Source: Ricordea florida (taxonomy: Eukaryota > Cnidaria > Anthozoa > Corallimorpharia > Ricordeidae). From it: a stretch of DNA of 64,000 nucleotides. Of this stretch, positions 24,801 through 36,993 are shown one piece after another (the first letter of the stretch is position 1; each line of letters starts with the position of its first letter). The position numbers and the translations under genes were made by a program. The DNA lies in assembly GCA_949710005.1 (NCBI GenBank), contig OX453275.1, positions 30,101,218-30,165,217 of the forward strand. The letters run 5' to 3'. Under the pieces are notes generated by a model that made no database searches, was not told where the DNA came from, and worked only from the letters and a program-made list of their open reading frames with translations.

Positions 24801-25628
24801 GTAGGAGGTTCAGACGGCTACTCCCGCTTAAGTACAGTAGAAAGCTTTTCTCTGGAGACAAATCGTTGGGATTACGTTAAGTCATTAAACACAAGTCGCT
24901 CTGGTGTTGGTGTGGGTACTCTTGGTGAGGCGTTATATGCACTTGGAGGTTATGATGGACGGTCTTGTTTAAAAACTGTTGAAAGATATGATCCACTGGT
25001 TGATGTTTGGAGCCTGGTTGCTCCTACAAACATTACAAGGAGTTTTCCTGGTAAGTTTTCAAACAAATGTAGCATTTAATAACATTAGGTATGGATACTT
25101 TGGCAATGAAAAGGTTGAATAAATATTTCTTGTTTGTTACGTTAAGGTTTTAAACTGAGCTTCAATTCAATTACAGGGGTGGCAGAACTTGGCGATAGAA
25201 TCTTTGTTATTGGTGGGAATGATGGCATTTCATTTCTGAATTCCATTGAATGTTATGATCCCCACACAAATCGATGGACTCTCTTGCCACCAATGAGTCG
25301 ACCACGTGCTGGGATCGGTGCAGCTGCATTAGATGGTTGTATTTATGCCATAGGTGGTTTTGATGGAGCCTCAAGACTTGACATAGTGGAAATGTTTGAG
25401 CCACGCATGAATGCATGGAGGGAGGCAGCATCATTAAACTCTTGCCGTGATGGAGTGTGTGTTGTAACTTATGGTTGTTGGGTTTATGCTGTCGGTGGAA
25501 TAGATGGACCTTCGTATCTGAATACTGTTGAAGCTTATGATCCAAGGACTGACCAATGGGAAGATGCCATTAGTATGAGCAGATGCCGAGCTGCAGCAGG
25601 TGTAGCCGTGCTTTGTAATCCCACTTGA
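21806..25628 (+). CDS. Kelch-like BTB-BACK-kelch protein (CUL3 substrate adaptor)
   Basis: Three exons, 21806-22734, 24710-25050 and 25177-25628, join in frame to 573 aa. Exon 1 encodes the BTB domain (about residues 20-135; LCDVVLRVGDEHIPSHRAVL, FAYTGKVEI) and the BACK domain (about 140-245; LDPSNCLGIRKFTEAHGC), ending in RDLLDEAKNYHLLPDQR. The C-terminal half has six kelch blades with the GG-Y/W pattern (LFAVGGKEAG, LYAVGGSDGYS, LYALGGYDGRS, IFVIGGNDG, IYAIGGFDGAS, VYAVGGIDGPS). Family members recruit substrates to CUL3-RBX1 ubiquitin ligase through BTB and BACK. The start has a good context (ACCATGG). Sequence features are shared with KLHL5, 18, 20 and 28; I cannot assign one orthologue. 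The large first intron (22735-24709) carries G/C homopolymer runs and repeat-like sequence. The gene is convergent with POLD2. Confidence 0.93.
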
Positions 25629-28044
25629 AATACTTCCACTATGCACCTTGTTCAGCAAGTGGAGGATGCCTCTGTAATGAACAGTGAATCAACTCTTCCA
25701 TTACAACTAGCAATATTGTTGTAGCCTGGAAGGTATCACATGTTGTTATTATGAAGGCTCAAGGGACCACCCTGATTGGTTCTCTGAGCATTCCAGATTT
25801 TTTTCCATATGGACTGCAAAGATAGACAGTCAGCTACCTTTACAATTCATTCACTTATTGACTATACTAATGCATAATTCTTGAATACCTATTACTCAGG
25901 AGCAAGTTCTCATGTTCTTCTAACCTTAATATACATTAAAGAAATTTCTTTTTATAAATAGTTCAGAGCCTGCATTACAATATCCAACCAAAAAATCACA
26001 GCTCTGAAAAGATAAAAATTTAATATGAATTATTTTAAAATAAAAATTGCAATTGTCTTAATGCATTGCTCAGTTGTCAGATTAGTGAGAAAAACATAGT
26101 GCTCATTCTTGGATTTAGTTCAAGGACTGGTTTTATCACCTGTTAAATTTGCAGGTTGTATAGAAGGATAGTTCCACGAAAAATATGCTTTCTTTTCGGT
26201 TCAAGGAGGTAGGTTAAAATTGATAATTTATTGTATAAATAGCAAAATCTGTAAAAAAATTGCAATTTGGCAAGTATTTGTCCATTGCTGTAACTGTTAT
26301 TTTTTAGAAACAAATTAAATTTCTTCATATTAAAATGCAAATGTTTTAAATAAGTTAAGGCAAGAAGATTCCTTGTTTTTTTTTTGTCATGTTTTTGAAA
26401 CAGCATGATTTTGTTTTAACTCAGACATGTTTATCTGAATTGTGTTACAAATGTGGTCACTCACAATACACAGAAAACTGCCTAGCTAGTGGACTGGTGC
26501 AAAATATGTCTTTTGTTCAATACAACACACAAGGAAAACATTTTTATACAGTGGCAGAATTCTTTGAAGTCAATTTAGCTGTTTTCAGTATGGCTTCCAC
26601 CAGAATCAGAGAAAGTCAAATTGGGCATTGGGGTGGAAGCCTTTGATTATTATATTATGAAAAAGGTAATAATATAGAAAGAAATGGATATAGGTGGAAT
26701 TTGCAGTTAGAGAATAACAAGATAATTTAGTCATCATTCTCGTGCAGTTAATATTGAACATTAATTTAACTAAGGATGCAAAATAAAAGAAAATAACTCC
26801 ACATGTGAATTATATTTGCAATGGAGGTTTTTAGTATCTTAAATTGAACAAAGTAGCCATTATCTTTTTCTCTTGTCCTGGGATAATTCTGACCGTTCTT
26901 TCATGTTTATGTTCAAAATAAAAAAGCAAAAATGTTACTTCATGTCCCTGCAATGTTAATCCTTATTATGGTTTACTGTGCAGCAAGTGTTAATAACTAA
27001 ACTAGAAGGGCACTCGGTAGAGCACATACCTCCGCCCCGCCACATATGTACACCTGATATTACACTCATCTGGATCTCAGATCTGGAGTTTAATCCGGAT
27101 AAATCCGAAATTTTAATCGATTGATCCTGGGTATATTTGAGACCTTTCCACCAAATTTGGTGCAAATCCGTTGATTAGTTTTTGCGTAAAACAATTAAAA
27201 GACAGACAAACAAACAGACAGGCGTGAAAAGATAACCTCCTTGGCAGAGGTAATAATATTTACACCACTCCTGCATAAAAAACGTTATTACTTGTAGTAA
27301 GTCTTGTGCTTATATCAACTAGTAAATTGTACACATCCCAATCTGTATACACTAAGAAATAACTGTAACAATTAAAGACAAATTTCATGTTAAGTAACAT
27401 TAAGTTTTATTTGGTGATGGCTGATCAAATTGTGGTTCCAAAAGATGGCAATAGCCTCTTGTTGGTTGGCAAAACAAGTACTATTACGCCAAATGCAAAA
27501 TTATGGGACAGGGCTGCTCTGTTTTATTACATGAAATATCTAGTAGTACTTTTCTGAAGAATTTTTATTGATAATACTGCAGGCGCGTAGCTACCTGTAC
27601 GCCAATATGCCATGGCGTACCTGAAATCTTTAGGAATATATTGCTCAGACAATTATACATCACCCGACGAATTGCTTGGACAATTAATATCCAACTTTGG
27701 CATACCTGAAAAAAACATCCTGGTTATGTGCCTGTACTGTGAATCAATCTGGTTTAGTCAACAAGACATGTGTACCCATGTACAACTTGGAACTCATTGT
27801 GCAAGTGGCTGAAAAAGTGAAGCAGCTTTTTCCAGAGAAAATTAGGGAGTTGCAACTTAAAATGGTCATTAATGGACCAGTTCTTGACAGCCACTCTTCA
27901 CGTTACAAATGGGATAGAGCAAACGTCTTCAAGCATATAAATAATTTAATTACCAGTGGGCATGAAACTTTCTACTTGCTATATAGCCTGAATGTTGATT
28001 GTCTGGAAATGTATGCCAAAGTTACCGTCCTGGTGGAAAAAGAA
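25629..28044. other. Intergenic between convergent kelch and POLD2 genes
   Basis: The 3' UTR of the kelch gene lies at the left; an AATAAA is present near 26038. I find no conserved gene. A dispersed repeat is at 27000-27255 and an unassigned open frame starts at 27697. Confidence 0.5.
27000..27258 (+). repeat. Dispersed element with TACCTCCGCC / GGCAGAGGTA ends
   Basis: The block runs from GGGCACTCGGTAGAGCACAT and ACCTCCGCC to AACCTCCTTGGCAGAGGTAA, with CAAATCCGTTGATTAGTTTT and a CAGACAAACAAACAGACAGG run before the end. This arrangement is typical of short retroposed elements with an RTE-like 3' tail in many invertebrates (from memory, not searched). Only one copy lies in this window. Confidence 0.5.
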
Positions 28045-28092
28045 TTACATTTCCATTTCTTGTTCCTGAGTTGTCTCTCCAAAATGAGTTGA
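27697..28092 (+). CDS. Unassigned 131-codon open frame
   Basis: This frame has fairly even, protein-like composition over its middle part (for example LFPEKIRELQLKMVINGPVL and SSRYKWDRANVFKHINNL). I do not recognise it. Its last 48 bp lie antisense to the final coding exon of POLD2, which argues that at least the 3' end of the frame is not real coding sequence. An overlapping frame starts at 27612 with MAYLKSLGIY. It may be a remnant of a transposon gene, or chance. Confidence 0.25.
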   Translation: MAYLKKTSWLCACTVNQSGLVNKTCVPMYNLELIVQVAEKVKQLFPEKIRELQLKMVINGPVLDSHSSRYKWDRANVFKHINNLITSGHETFYLLYSLNVDCLEMYAKVTVLVEKELHFHFLFLSCLSKMS

Positions 28093-31000
28093 TGATGATG
28101 AAGAAAAGTTTACTAAGTGGCAAGTTAATGTGCGTAAATTTACCAAAACACATGTTTTCGTTGTAGAAAACACAGGAATAGTCACTAGCAGGATTTTGTG
28201 GTTATTTTCTCCTGAAAAGGAAATTGAATACCATGTCAAAAATTTCCAACAGGACAATGACAAATTATGAACTGCACACCAACCATAATCTATCCATTTG
28301 CTCTGATGAAGGGTTAACAATCAAGATGTCGGCTCCCCTTTTATGTTAGCGTAGTGCAAGTTACCTTTGACAACTCATTTAATAAACTCATTTTTGTAGA
28401 CATCGAACAATAACAGATTACTACTGACAAAACTTGAATAAGCAGGGCTAAAAATTAACACCATTGCTTGGTGGCCAGATGCGCCAGTTTCCTTGAATTC
28501 TTAGTGGCCCATCCCAAAATGAAATAGCCCTCGATTTCCTCTTGCGAATGTGGATTGCTCTTGGAATCACTGTTAAAACGGCTCGGAATTTCCACTTCAG
28601 AACTAAAAATTCACTAAAATGGATGATCTTAGAGTCCAGACAAAGAAATGAAGAGAAAGGTAGCCCAGTTAAACTACATATTGAGTTTTATTTTTAACTT
28701 TGTACTTCCCATAATTTACATTGCAACTTTTCAAAATTCCATGCAATAGTTGCACAATGTGCATTCAAACCTTAACTTTCGGTGGCCCTGGTCATTTTCA
28801 ACTCACCACTGGCGACCATGCGACTGCCAACTTTTAGCCCTGAATAAGTGCAGAGTAAAGGTGGCTGGACTTAGCTTATCAAGGTACTTTTACAATCTAC
28901 TGTCAGGATTTTAATGTAGTATATTAAACGCCTGTACAATACAGTGTTCCATCACATATCAAACACTGAGATGAGAGCTGAAAAATATTATGACACATAG
29001 TGCAGTATTTTTAGCAAAATTTGAGGTGATTGAACACATCTATTGAGTGTTTGCTGTAGCTTCTCAAAGGCAATTATTTAGTAGGAGAAATGAATGATGC
29101 TACAACAAGCCGTGTTTCATCAGATATCACCTCACAGTGCCTGATTTCCTTTGTCTTTCTCTCATTCATTATCAAGAAGTTTGAGAAAGATAAAGAATGG
29201 TCGCTAAGCGGCATGAATATGTAGGGTTGATCACTTTTATGTCATATTGCTGCCTATGTAGCTAGCTAATGCAGACATATGGCATGGGACCATCAGAGTG
29301 CAATTGTATTAATACCAATATTTCATTTTAGTTTAAAACATACCTTCAAGGACTTTGTTCTGGAATTTAGGTTGGTTACCAGCAAAATACACATGGGGAC
29401 ACTTTTCCAGAATAAAAGGATCTTTATCGTAATATGGATAACAACCTGAAAAATAATTAAATATCATTATATTAATGCGGAAGAGTAATCCTTTTTTATT
29501 CTAATATTATAATGAGCAAGATGAGGTGAGTATACTGATTTCTGATTGGCTGCAAAAAAGTATCTTAAAAAACAGTCTGACTTAAATTTACACACCCCAA
29601 CTTAACAGATACACAATTATAAGTTTTGTTTGTTAGCTGCTAACATCACTTTTAAAGATTTCAACTAGACAGGATGGATCCCAGCTAAAAATTACCAAGT
29701 ATGGTTAAAAAACACCATGTAATGCAGTAAATCGTTAAATAATTTGGTAAGTTCCAATAACAGAATTCAACTGAACAAAACTTATTTATAGATGGTACGT
29801 GAATACATACCAAGAGTGTCTGGAGCTGTGGGAGCAATGTGACTCCACTTTAATGTGCTCTCCAAAATCTCCAGCCGATCCTCAAATGTTGATACTTTGT
29901 AGACGTCATAGACATTTTGGCCTGATGTTCCAAGGATCCTTAACAAACAAGTAACATTAAAATACTACTACTTAATATCAAAATAGATCATATATAGTAG
30001 TTTGTAGAATTTTAAGTCAGACAAAAACTGACCAGTAACAACTTGAATTGTTACAGCCAATAACATCCCAGCTTAAACCACCAATTACAACACTGAAAAG
30101 AAACATTAATACCACAACCTGACAATACGTTAATCACTTGACTCTGATGACAACTTCACTGTCAAAACGACAGTCGATGTCATCAACAACAGTTCTTTTT
30201 AGAACTACATACACCAGGATGTTCAAACTTCACAAATAACTACTGAGATTCCTGGGTTCAAACTATTTACATGTAGTAATATAGAAGGAAAACAAGTAGA
30301 GTGCAATCAGCAGAACTTGGCCAAAGTTCCATAAAAAAAAGGTCCAAGAAACGTTTTTTCAGTGTATAAAGTTGGGGATAGCCCACAATTATAATTACAG
30401 GAAGACAAGAAGGAAAATCAAGGGTTAACCCTTTAAGTCCCAGTAATGACCTGAGCATCCAATTTCTCATTACAATATTTACTGTTCATCAACCCTTCAG
30501 GTTATAAGAATAACGAAAGTGATCACCAAAAAAAAAAGAGTTGTATTGATATTGAAACAACTTCTCCTCACTAGTACTATAACAAATATATGAGAATGGA
30601 TAAGAGAAAAAGAATATTGATATTAGGTCTTAAAGGGTTAAATAGCTTAAGGGTAAAAAAAGTGCAAACTAATGTGGGAAACCAAACTTGTAATCAGATT
30701 AGAACATACATGTAGCCATAGTTCTCAGTGCAGTGATTTAACCACTCCACACTACCTCCATTTGTTGGTCAATATAATTATTTGTTGTTCTTCTTTTCAA
30801 TTGTTAAGAAATAAAACGTATCCACTGTGTTTGTACAGGCTTATGAAACCTGAAGTGCATTTGAGAGAATGCAAGGGCAGATTGTACAAAAATGAAACCA
30901 ACAGTCGCATACTAAAAATTAAATATCAGATTTTAAATATTAGATTTTGTACCTGCTTGAGAATTCTACCATACTCACAGAAGTTAATTTACACAGATAC

Positions 31001-34000
31001 CAGTAATAACTAATAACAAATGGGAACTCACATTATGCCACCCGTCGCTTTGAATGTGACATCAAAACCATGTTTGTACAGGTTAATATAAGTATTCATC
31101 AATGGCAGCAGGCATACTATATCTTTTACTTTAATTCGTTTAATTTAAGTGATTGGTGCGTGATTACTTCACTTGTCTGACTACTCCACATATTGTTTTG
31201 TAGCAGATAAAGGCAGCAGTAACATACCATACCTTACACCACCAACAACAGCTTCATATGGGTTAGTGACACTCTGTAAAGTGGGATAAGCCACTGCCTG
31301 TGTAAACATACAGCGATGTAGAGGCTGTTGTGGCAGAGTGTGGTTGGTGGGGTCAAACTCTCCTGGCATTATATCCACAGGGACACAAGCCTGAAACAAC
31401 CAGGATGACTGTAACTTTAATTTAAAGATTAAATTTATTTGGATTTTGGATTAGATTTATTTGGATTCTAAAGAAACTGGTGTTGCATTGGTAGGTAGTT
31501 AAAACACACAAAATATGGTTTAATTTATTAAACAAGTTGATGAAGTATTAGTCTCATCACTATAAGATTTAAGGCGTGTTGATGTTCCCAGCATTAGCAT
31601 TTTGTCAGAGCTAATTGTAATTAGGTTCCGTTTAAATCAAATCACTAATCACTAAATCAAAACTGAACACCAGGCTTGTTTTTATTCCACAAAAAAATCC
31701 ACACCCCAAGTCCCATGCCCCAAGCCTCACTCATCCATGATCTTGAATGGATGTCAAACTATTTTTACTCCTCTCCCTCCCATCCAGACTTCCTGGCTTC
31801 TAATCTTCTCTTTCTATTCAGGAGTTCTAGGACCCTCCCTCTAAGCTATTTCCTGCATCCTCATTGTTACGATTAGGGCCAATTAAGTCTTAATTATTCA
31901 CAAGTGCAAATATTCAAACTCTAAATTTGTGTAACCCAAGTATGAATAGGTTCTTGGGCCTGCCTTCAGGTTAGCAAAGAAAAGTTGTTTAATGCAGCAG
32001 AGAAAGGACACAGGGCTAACCCAGATCCATGGAAATGTAAGGACTGTTGTGACTTAAGGGTTATCCTTAGGGACTTTGATAGCTGCAGGGGGCTTTAGAT
32101 GCAGTTGTCTTTATATGTATAGAGTGATAGAACTGATACGTTGCTGCAAATGTACAGACTATGCCTTTATACGTACTGCCAACTGCAATATGAAGTCATC
32201 AAGACTTTTGACAGCATCAACAGTGCCAGCTACTGTGTTTCTTGTCAGATATTTTGCCTGAAATAAAGCACCAAACCTTATGACAGGAAGAAAGGAGCCC
32301 TTTAATTTTCATAGCCACAAATGGGACAGAAATTTCTAAAATGAAAAATATCAACTAGAAATCTTGTATTCTTTTGGTAAATCAAAAATGCTCTAGATGT
32401 ATAGGGAAGCTCTAAGGTTTAATTACACTCTGAGAAGTGATAAGCATGAAACGTCTGACCATTCTAGTGCATTGTCTAGCAAACAGGTTACAAAAATCGA
32501 GAAGACGTTCAGCTTAAATGGAAATTGACTCAATCAAATGTTAAATTCTCCAAATTAACATATAGGTTAATGTTTAGCACTTACTAAAGAGAATTACTTT
32601 GTAGATCTTGGGAGTGACAGGGTTAAGAATATCAAAATCTAACCTTGATATTTTCTTTTATAATTTTTCAGTCTAATAAGAGATGCAACAACACTTGCCT
32701 TAGTTTCACTGTCTTTAGTCTGTGTGCACTGGCTCAGTGCATTTCCAGCAATAATAACCCTACAGATCTTGGAACATGATTCCTGGTCCTATCATTACCA
32801 AATAATACTTTATCACATCAGGAAGGTAAAAACTGAACCACTGCATATGCTGCAGGTCATAATAATTAATTAACAAAATGGATACATGAGGTTATCATAG
32901 TAATTAATAACAATAATAATATCAATTTAAGTAATTAACAAAATGCATTACCTGAGGTTACCATTAGAAAACGAATGATAATAATATTATTATTATTATT
33001 AATTCAATGATTAACAAAATGAATTATCTGAGGTTACATAATACGTAATCATCATTTAATATCAATTAATAATAACAATACTATTAATTTGAGTCATTAA
33101 CAAAATGGATTACCTGAGGTTACCATAATAATTAATTATCACTTACTTAATAGTAATAATAATTTAATTAATTTTAAAAAAATGCCAGATTACCTGAGAT
33201 TACAATAATTATTACATGATAACATCAGGTAATCTATTTTGTAATATCTTCATTGTAAAACGGCCAGAACATGTGCTCTGTAAAATGAGTCATAACCCTA
33301 AAGGATCCTGGGCTGTTACATTACATAACTCAATGCACACATTACTACCCTTTGCCAATGCAATTTTCAGTACAAACATAGAACTGGTTAATCAAGGTTG
33401 TGGCATCTTTACCATGCCTAAAACCAAACAACCTGGGTTGGAAGTGTTTGGAACAATTAAACCTGAAAAAGTCACTCACAACTCATGTACATGTAATGTC
33501 CAACTGCATCTTTGCACGTCACATACTGATACGCACTCCCCTTCCCTCCCTTCCCTTACTGGGGCTCCATTTTATGTAACACAGACATATGCTTGCCTGA
33601 ATGCTGCCAAGCTCTCCAGTAACAAGATCACAAAACATTTGCAGGCTCAATAAATCCTGGCTTTTAGTTCCAAAACCAAGTCCAGAAATAAAGGCAACAT
33701 ACCTGTGAACACAATTCATTGCAAAAAAAAAATTATAACAAAGTGATAAAATTGACAATAATCTCAACCTAGGATTGATTCACATTAATCTAAGGAAATT
33801 ATCTGCCTACCAATATACTTACTTTATCCACATCAGAGTTAAGAACTGTATGGTTTAGTCCAGGTACATATAAGTAATAAGCCACTTAATAATAATGATA
33901 ATTTGTATAGCGCACTTTTTCATATGAATATGTTCAAAGGCACTTTAAATCCATTTACATCAATCAATTTATGCATTGTTTCATCTTGGATTAACCACTC

Positions 34001-36047
34001 TCTTTCTTTTTTTGGCTCTGTAATTCTAGTCCATTGCACTGTTGAATGAATGAATAAATAAATAAATAATAATAAATGTAAATTAGCCAGGGTTATCTCT
34101 TCAGCATAAAATGCTGCTATCAATGAGGGCCCTGGAAAAGCCCTCTCAAACAAGATACACTATGACACCTGGTACACTGCCAGTTTAAATTCAGGCAGAC
34201 AGATCTAGACATACAGTGTACATACCTATCTTCACCATTTTTTAAACAAGTATCCAAGTTTGGGCCTGTTATGTACGGAAGGCCACTGAAACAGTAGTCT
34301 TCCACATAGAACTTTCCACTATCAATAGTGTGACCACAAAGAGCAACTATGGTACCTAGAGAGAAAAGATAGAAAGTCACTTAAAATGCTAATAATATAA
34401 TACAACTCCTGCTCAGTCTTCTGAAAGTTCATGCCTTCATAAAGGCTTAGTCTGAGGGAAATTAGCTTTGATGACCACTTATTGTGAATTTCCCCTCTGA
34501 GTTTGGGGGTTTTTCCCTCCAAGCCATCCAAATCCTTGTTAACTTTAGTCTTTTTCAAAGCCATTTTTAGGATGCCATGCAACAGCAGCACTGCTTGACA
34601 TCCCACAATTATATGGCTGCAAAGAAGACTATGTTAATCCTTCCATTCTAAAGATCTGAAAAGTACTTCTCCTTAACAAGCCTCAAAAACTGATGCTTAT
34701 CGGAGGACCCATGTTGATAGCAGTTTTTATAACAGAAATGGTTATCCTGCATAAATATAATCTTTATTTATTATCATTATTATTATTATTATTATTATTA
34801 TTACCTGTTTAATAGTTTGGAGAATTTGGTCTTGTTTAACAATCTTTTTAATTCTTATCACCTGTTTGCTTGTCAAACTATAGATCATGTATAGAGAAAT
34901 TACACTTTCATTAGTTTTAGGAGTGAAAGGGTCTCATAATGATCATTGTCCATTTACCTGCCAGTGGTTGCTTGGTAGCCTCAGTTTAGATAGTTTGAAT
35001 AATAAAGCAAAAATCATGTAGGTTTGGCCAGGCCATTCAAGTTACAAATTATGAGGAGGGGCAGGGGGGGATATAAAATTGCAGATATTTTTTGCCAGTA
35101 CCGAGACCATTACCTGTAACTGAAGGTCCAGTGGGAATGTTACCAGTAAGAACAACTCTCTCTGTCTCATCTTCTATCACAAGTTCATCACTATCATCTA
35201 TACACTTAATGGTGGATGGCTGTGGTACCAAGTTATGCTGAACGTAAAAGTATTGAAATAGTGAGCTCGCAGTCTGTACCTGCAACAACCCATCACATCC
35301 CTAATTCATAGAGGGGTAGGTACGTAAATAGGTAAACTTTATTTATACATGGTGTAAATTCTTAACAAATGCTCTTCCAGCTATCCATGTTTTTAGATAA
35401 ATGATTTTAAATTACGTGACTAAATTAAATTATCTAACTACATTAATCATCTATATAATATTATACTAAAACTATAAAAGTGACTTTTATTATATATATC
35501 TAGATTAGATCCTAAATACATGATTTAAGAGAGCTAAGAGTGGCTTGTATTTTAGTGCTAAAAGGACAAGCCATTAATAACAATAGGAACAGTAATAAAA
35601 ATAATAATTATTATTATAATAATGATAACATAATAGTAATAACTAGCTTTCTCTAGCATTTACAAAAGCAAAGCAATGCAAAGTAGATTACTGTTTAAAG
35701 CTGTAAACCAAGTAAATGTGTTATAAAGGACATGTTATTTGAAGGCCTTATGTAGTCTGAAAAAAAAAACCATTTTTGACAATTTTAATTTACTTAAGAA
35801 CCAAGTGACACTACTACTGGAAGGAAATGAGCAACACTTGTGTTATTGCTACCCACTGATTGAAGCAAACATGTATAATAGAGTTCTGAAATGAAATCAA
35901 ATGTCCCTTACATCTTCACTAATCTCCTTGAGAATACTGGGCTTGAGCTCCATTTTCTTGAACAAAGTTCCCACCACACAACGTTTCACACCTTGTTTCA
36001 TTTCAGCTAACTTCACTATTGTAAAGTTGTTGTCTTTTCCTCCTGTA

Positions 36048-36101
<54 letters not shown>

Positions 36102-36767
36102 GTAAGTAAAGTAAAGTAAGTAAAGTAAGTAAAGTAAAGTAAAGTAAAGTAAAGTAAAGTAAAGTAAAGTAAAGTAAAGTAAAGTAAAGTAAAGTAAAGT
36201 AAAGTAAAGTAAAGTAAAGTAAAGTAAAGTAAAGTAAAGTAAAGTAAAGTAAAGTAAAGTAAAGTAAAGTAAAGTAAGTAAGTAAGTAATAAGTAAGTAA
36301 GTAAGATTTACATTTGGATTTGATTTTAAATTAGTAAAAGTTCAAAATATTTAACTTACAAAACTATTTGCATTTGAATTTAATTTAAAAACTAGCGCTA
36401 AAAATAGGTAAAATCTTTCTGTTTACACATAATTAAAATTAACTGTGTTTTTTACATTATTAATAGCTATAAACTGCAATAGGCTTCACAGTTGCATTTT
36501 AAGTACAATTCACAAACCCCATTTCCTCCTGGCCGCCACAGCTAACTTTTTCCTCATGGCCATGATACGAACAGAATATATTTGAGCATATTGTCTTGAA
36601 AAACTCCTTTCCTTTAGCACGAAACGATCGGATTCGTTCTTGTACGAACAAGTTGCTCGTTCAATCCTGTGTTCTTCTCCCAGTTGCTCGTGAGTTGAGG
36701 GTTTGGAGAGCAAAACTTCGGCCTTGAGCTGGATTTTCTTTTCATCCTGTTCGTTGATGGCGAACAT
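28045..36767 (-). CDS. POLD2: DNA polymerase delta subunit 2 (B-subunit)
   Basis: Eleven exons join to 488 aa: 36518-36767, 35912-36042, 35114-35237, 34226-34355, 33597-33702, 32699-32788, 32177-32257, 31233-31390, 29811-29938, 29344-29445, 28045-28211. The human protein is 469 aa. POLD2 is the non-catalytic scaffold of replicative polymerase delta, joining POLD1 to POLD3; it has an OB fold and an inactive phosphodiesterase fold. Diagnostic stretches are [15 protein letters not shown] (exon 1), [60 protein letters not shown] and [13 protein letters not shown]. Two neighbouring introns begin with GC: AAG|GCAAGT after 32699 and CAG|GCAAGC after 33597 (minus strand); the others are GT-AG. Intron 1 ends in a long microsatellite. 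The start codon faces USP1 across 575 bp. Confidence 0.96.
28285..28400 (+). repeat. Decayed copy of the hammerhead-like repeat
   Basis: GCTCTGATGAAGGGTTAACA, then AAGATGTCGGC and TTATGTTAGCGTAGTGCAAG, parallel the ordered blocks at 2318-2440 and, on the opposite strand, 47029-47127, with several mismatches. It lies in the last intron of POLD2. Confidence 0.45.
28443..28842. mobile_element. hAT-like MITE, about 400 bp
   Basis: The ends are CAGGGCTAAAAATT and TTTTAGCCCTG, as expected for hAT-type termini. The left flank is TGAATAAG and the right end reads AGCCC-TGAATAAG. An 8-bp duplication TGAATAAG is therefore possible if two bases were lost at the right junction; otherwise the shared flank is the 6-bp AATAAG. 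There is no coding capacity. It lies in the last POLD2 intron. Confidence 0.6.
32865..33250. repeat. Minisatellite-like array with one inverted unit
   Basis: Five diverged direct units share TTAACAAAATG-NATTACCTGAGGTTAC, starting near 32871, 32935, 33010, 33096 and 33180, spaced 64-86 bp by AT-rich (ATT)n filler. The array ends with an inverted unit at about 33222-33246 (CAGGTAATCTATTTTGT). It lies in a POLD2 intron that begins with GC. Confidence 0.75.
33893..33958 (-). repeat. Tail fragment of SINE family C
   Basis: The minus strand reads TTTAAAGTGCCTTTGAACAT, then AAAAAGTGCGCTATACAAAT, matching the 3' part of the full element at 51425-51815. Confidence 0.65.
36046..36304. repeat. Compound (GTAA)n-(GTAAA)n-(GTAA)n microsatellite
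   Basis: Tetranucleotide units at both edges enclose a pentanucleotide core (about 36100-36275). The array begins four bases from POLD2 exon 2 (ends 36042), so on the coding strand the sequence just upstream of the 3' splice site is repeated ACTT ending ...TTACATACAG. The array therefore supplies the pyrimidine-rich and branch region of intron 1. Confidence 0.93.
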
Positions 36768-36993
36768 AATAAATGCAAACGTCCGAAAGTGCTAAAAAAA
36801 CACAAAAAAGTTAAAGTCGATTTAATTTAGATATTGCCGCCATTTTCCCGGGAATTCGCGCCAGATATTGTCATGGACTCATGGGAAACACCGCAATCTC
36901 TTGTAGCGTGAGTCCCACTCCTCCCACGTTACATTTGTTCCAGACTTGAGACAAATGGTGAGTAGAAACAGCGGGGAAATGAATCAAAATTGA
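36700..36993. repeat. Promoter duplication, POLD2-proximal copy
   Basis: This aligns to 36994-37313 with an offset of 294-299 bp. Shared blocks include GCAAAACTTCGGCCTT-GAGCTGGA, GTTCGTTGAT, GAAAGTGCT, GTTAAA-TCGATTTAA, GCCGCCATTTTCCCG, TCGCGCCA, GTCATGG, AACACCGC, CTCCCACG and CGGGGAAATGAATC. It includes the functional start of POLD2 exon 1. Confidence 0.85.

Noticed and set aside
26389..26646. 85-codon frame with a CXXC-like start after the kelch gene
   Set aside because: There is no recognisable domain, the composition is AT-rich and there are no splice partners. It is probably chance in a 3' region.
33216..33653. 145-codon plus-strand frame overlapping a POLD2 exon in antisense
   Set aside because: It begins in the minisatellite, covers most of the antisense of exon 33597-33702 and has no domain pattern.
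36046..36304. Regular array that could be taken for a CRISPR or satellite array
   Set aside because: Units are 4-5 bp with no spacers, in a eukaryotic intron. It is a microsatellite.
28045..36767. GC donors as a sign of dinoflagellate (coral symbiont) DNA
   Set aside because: Dinoflagellates do use GC donors, but the other introns here are GT-AG, the proteins are metazoan-like and the neighbours are animal genes.
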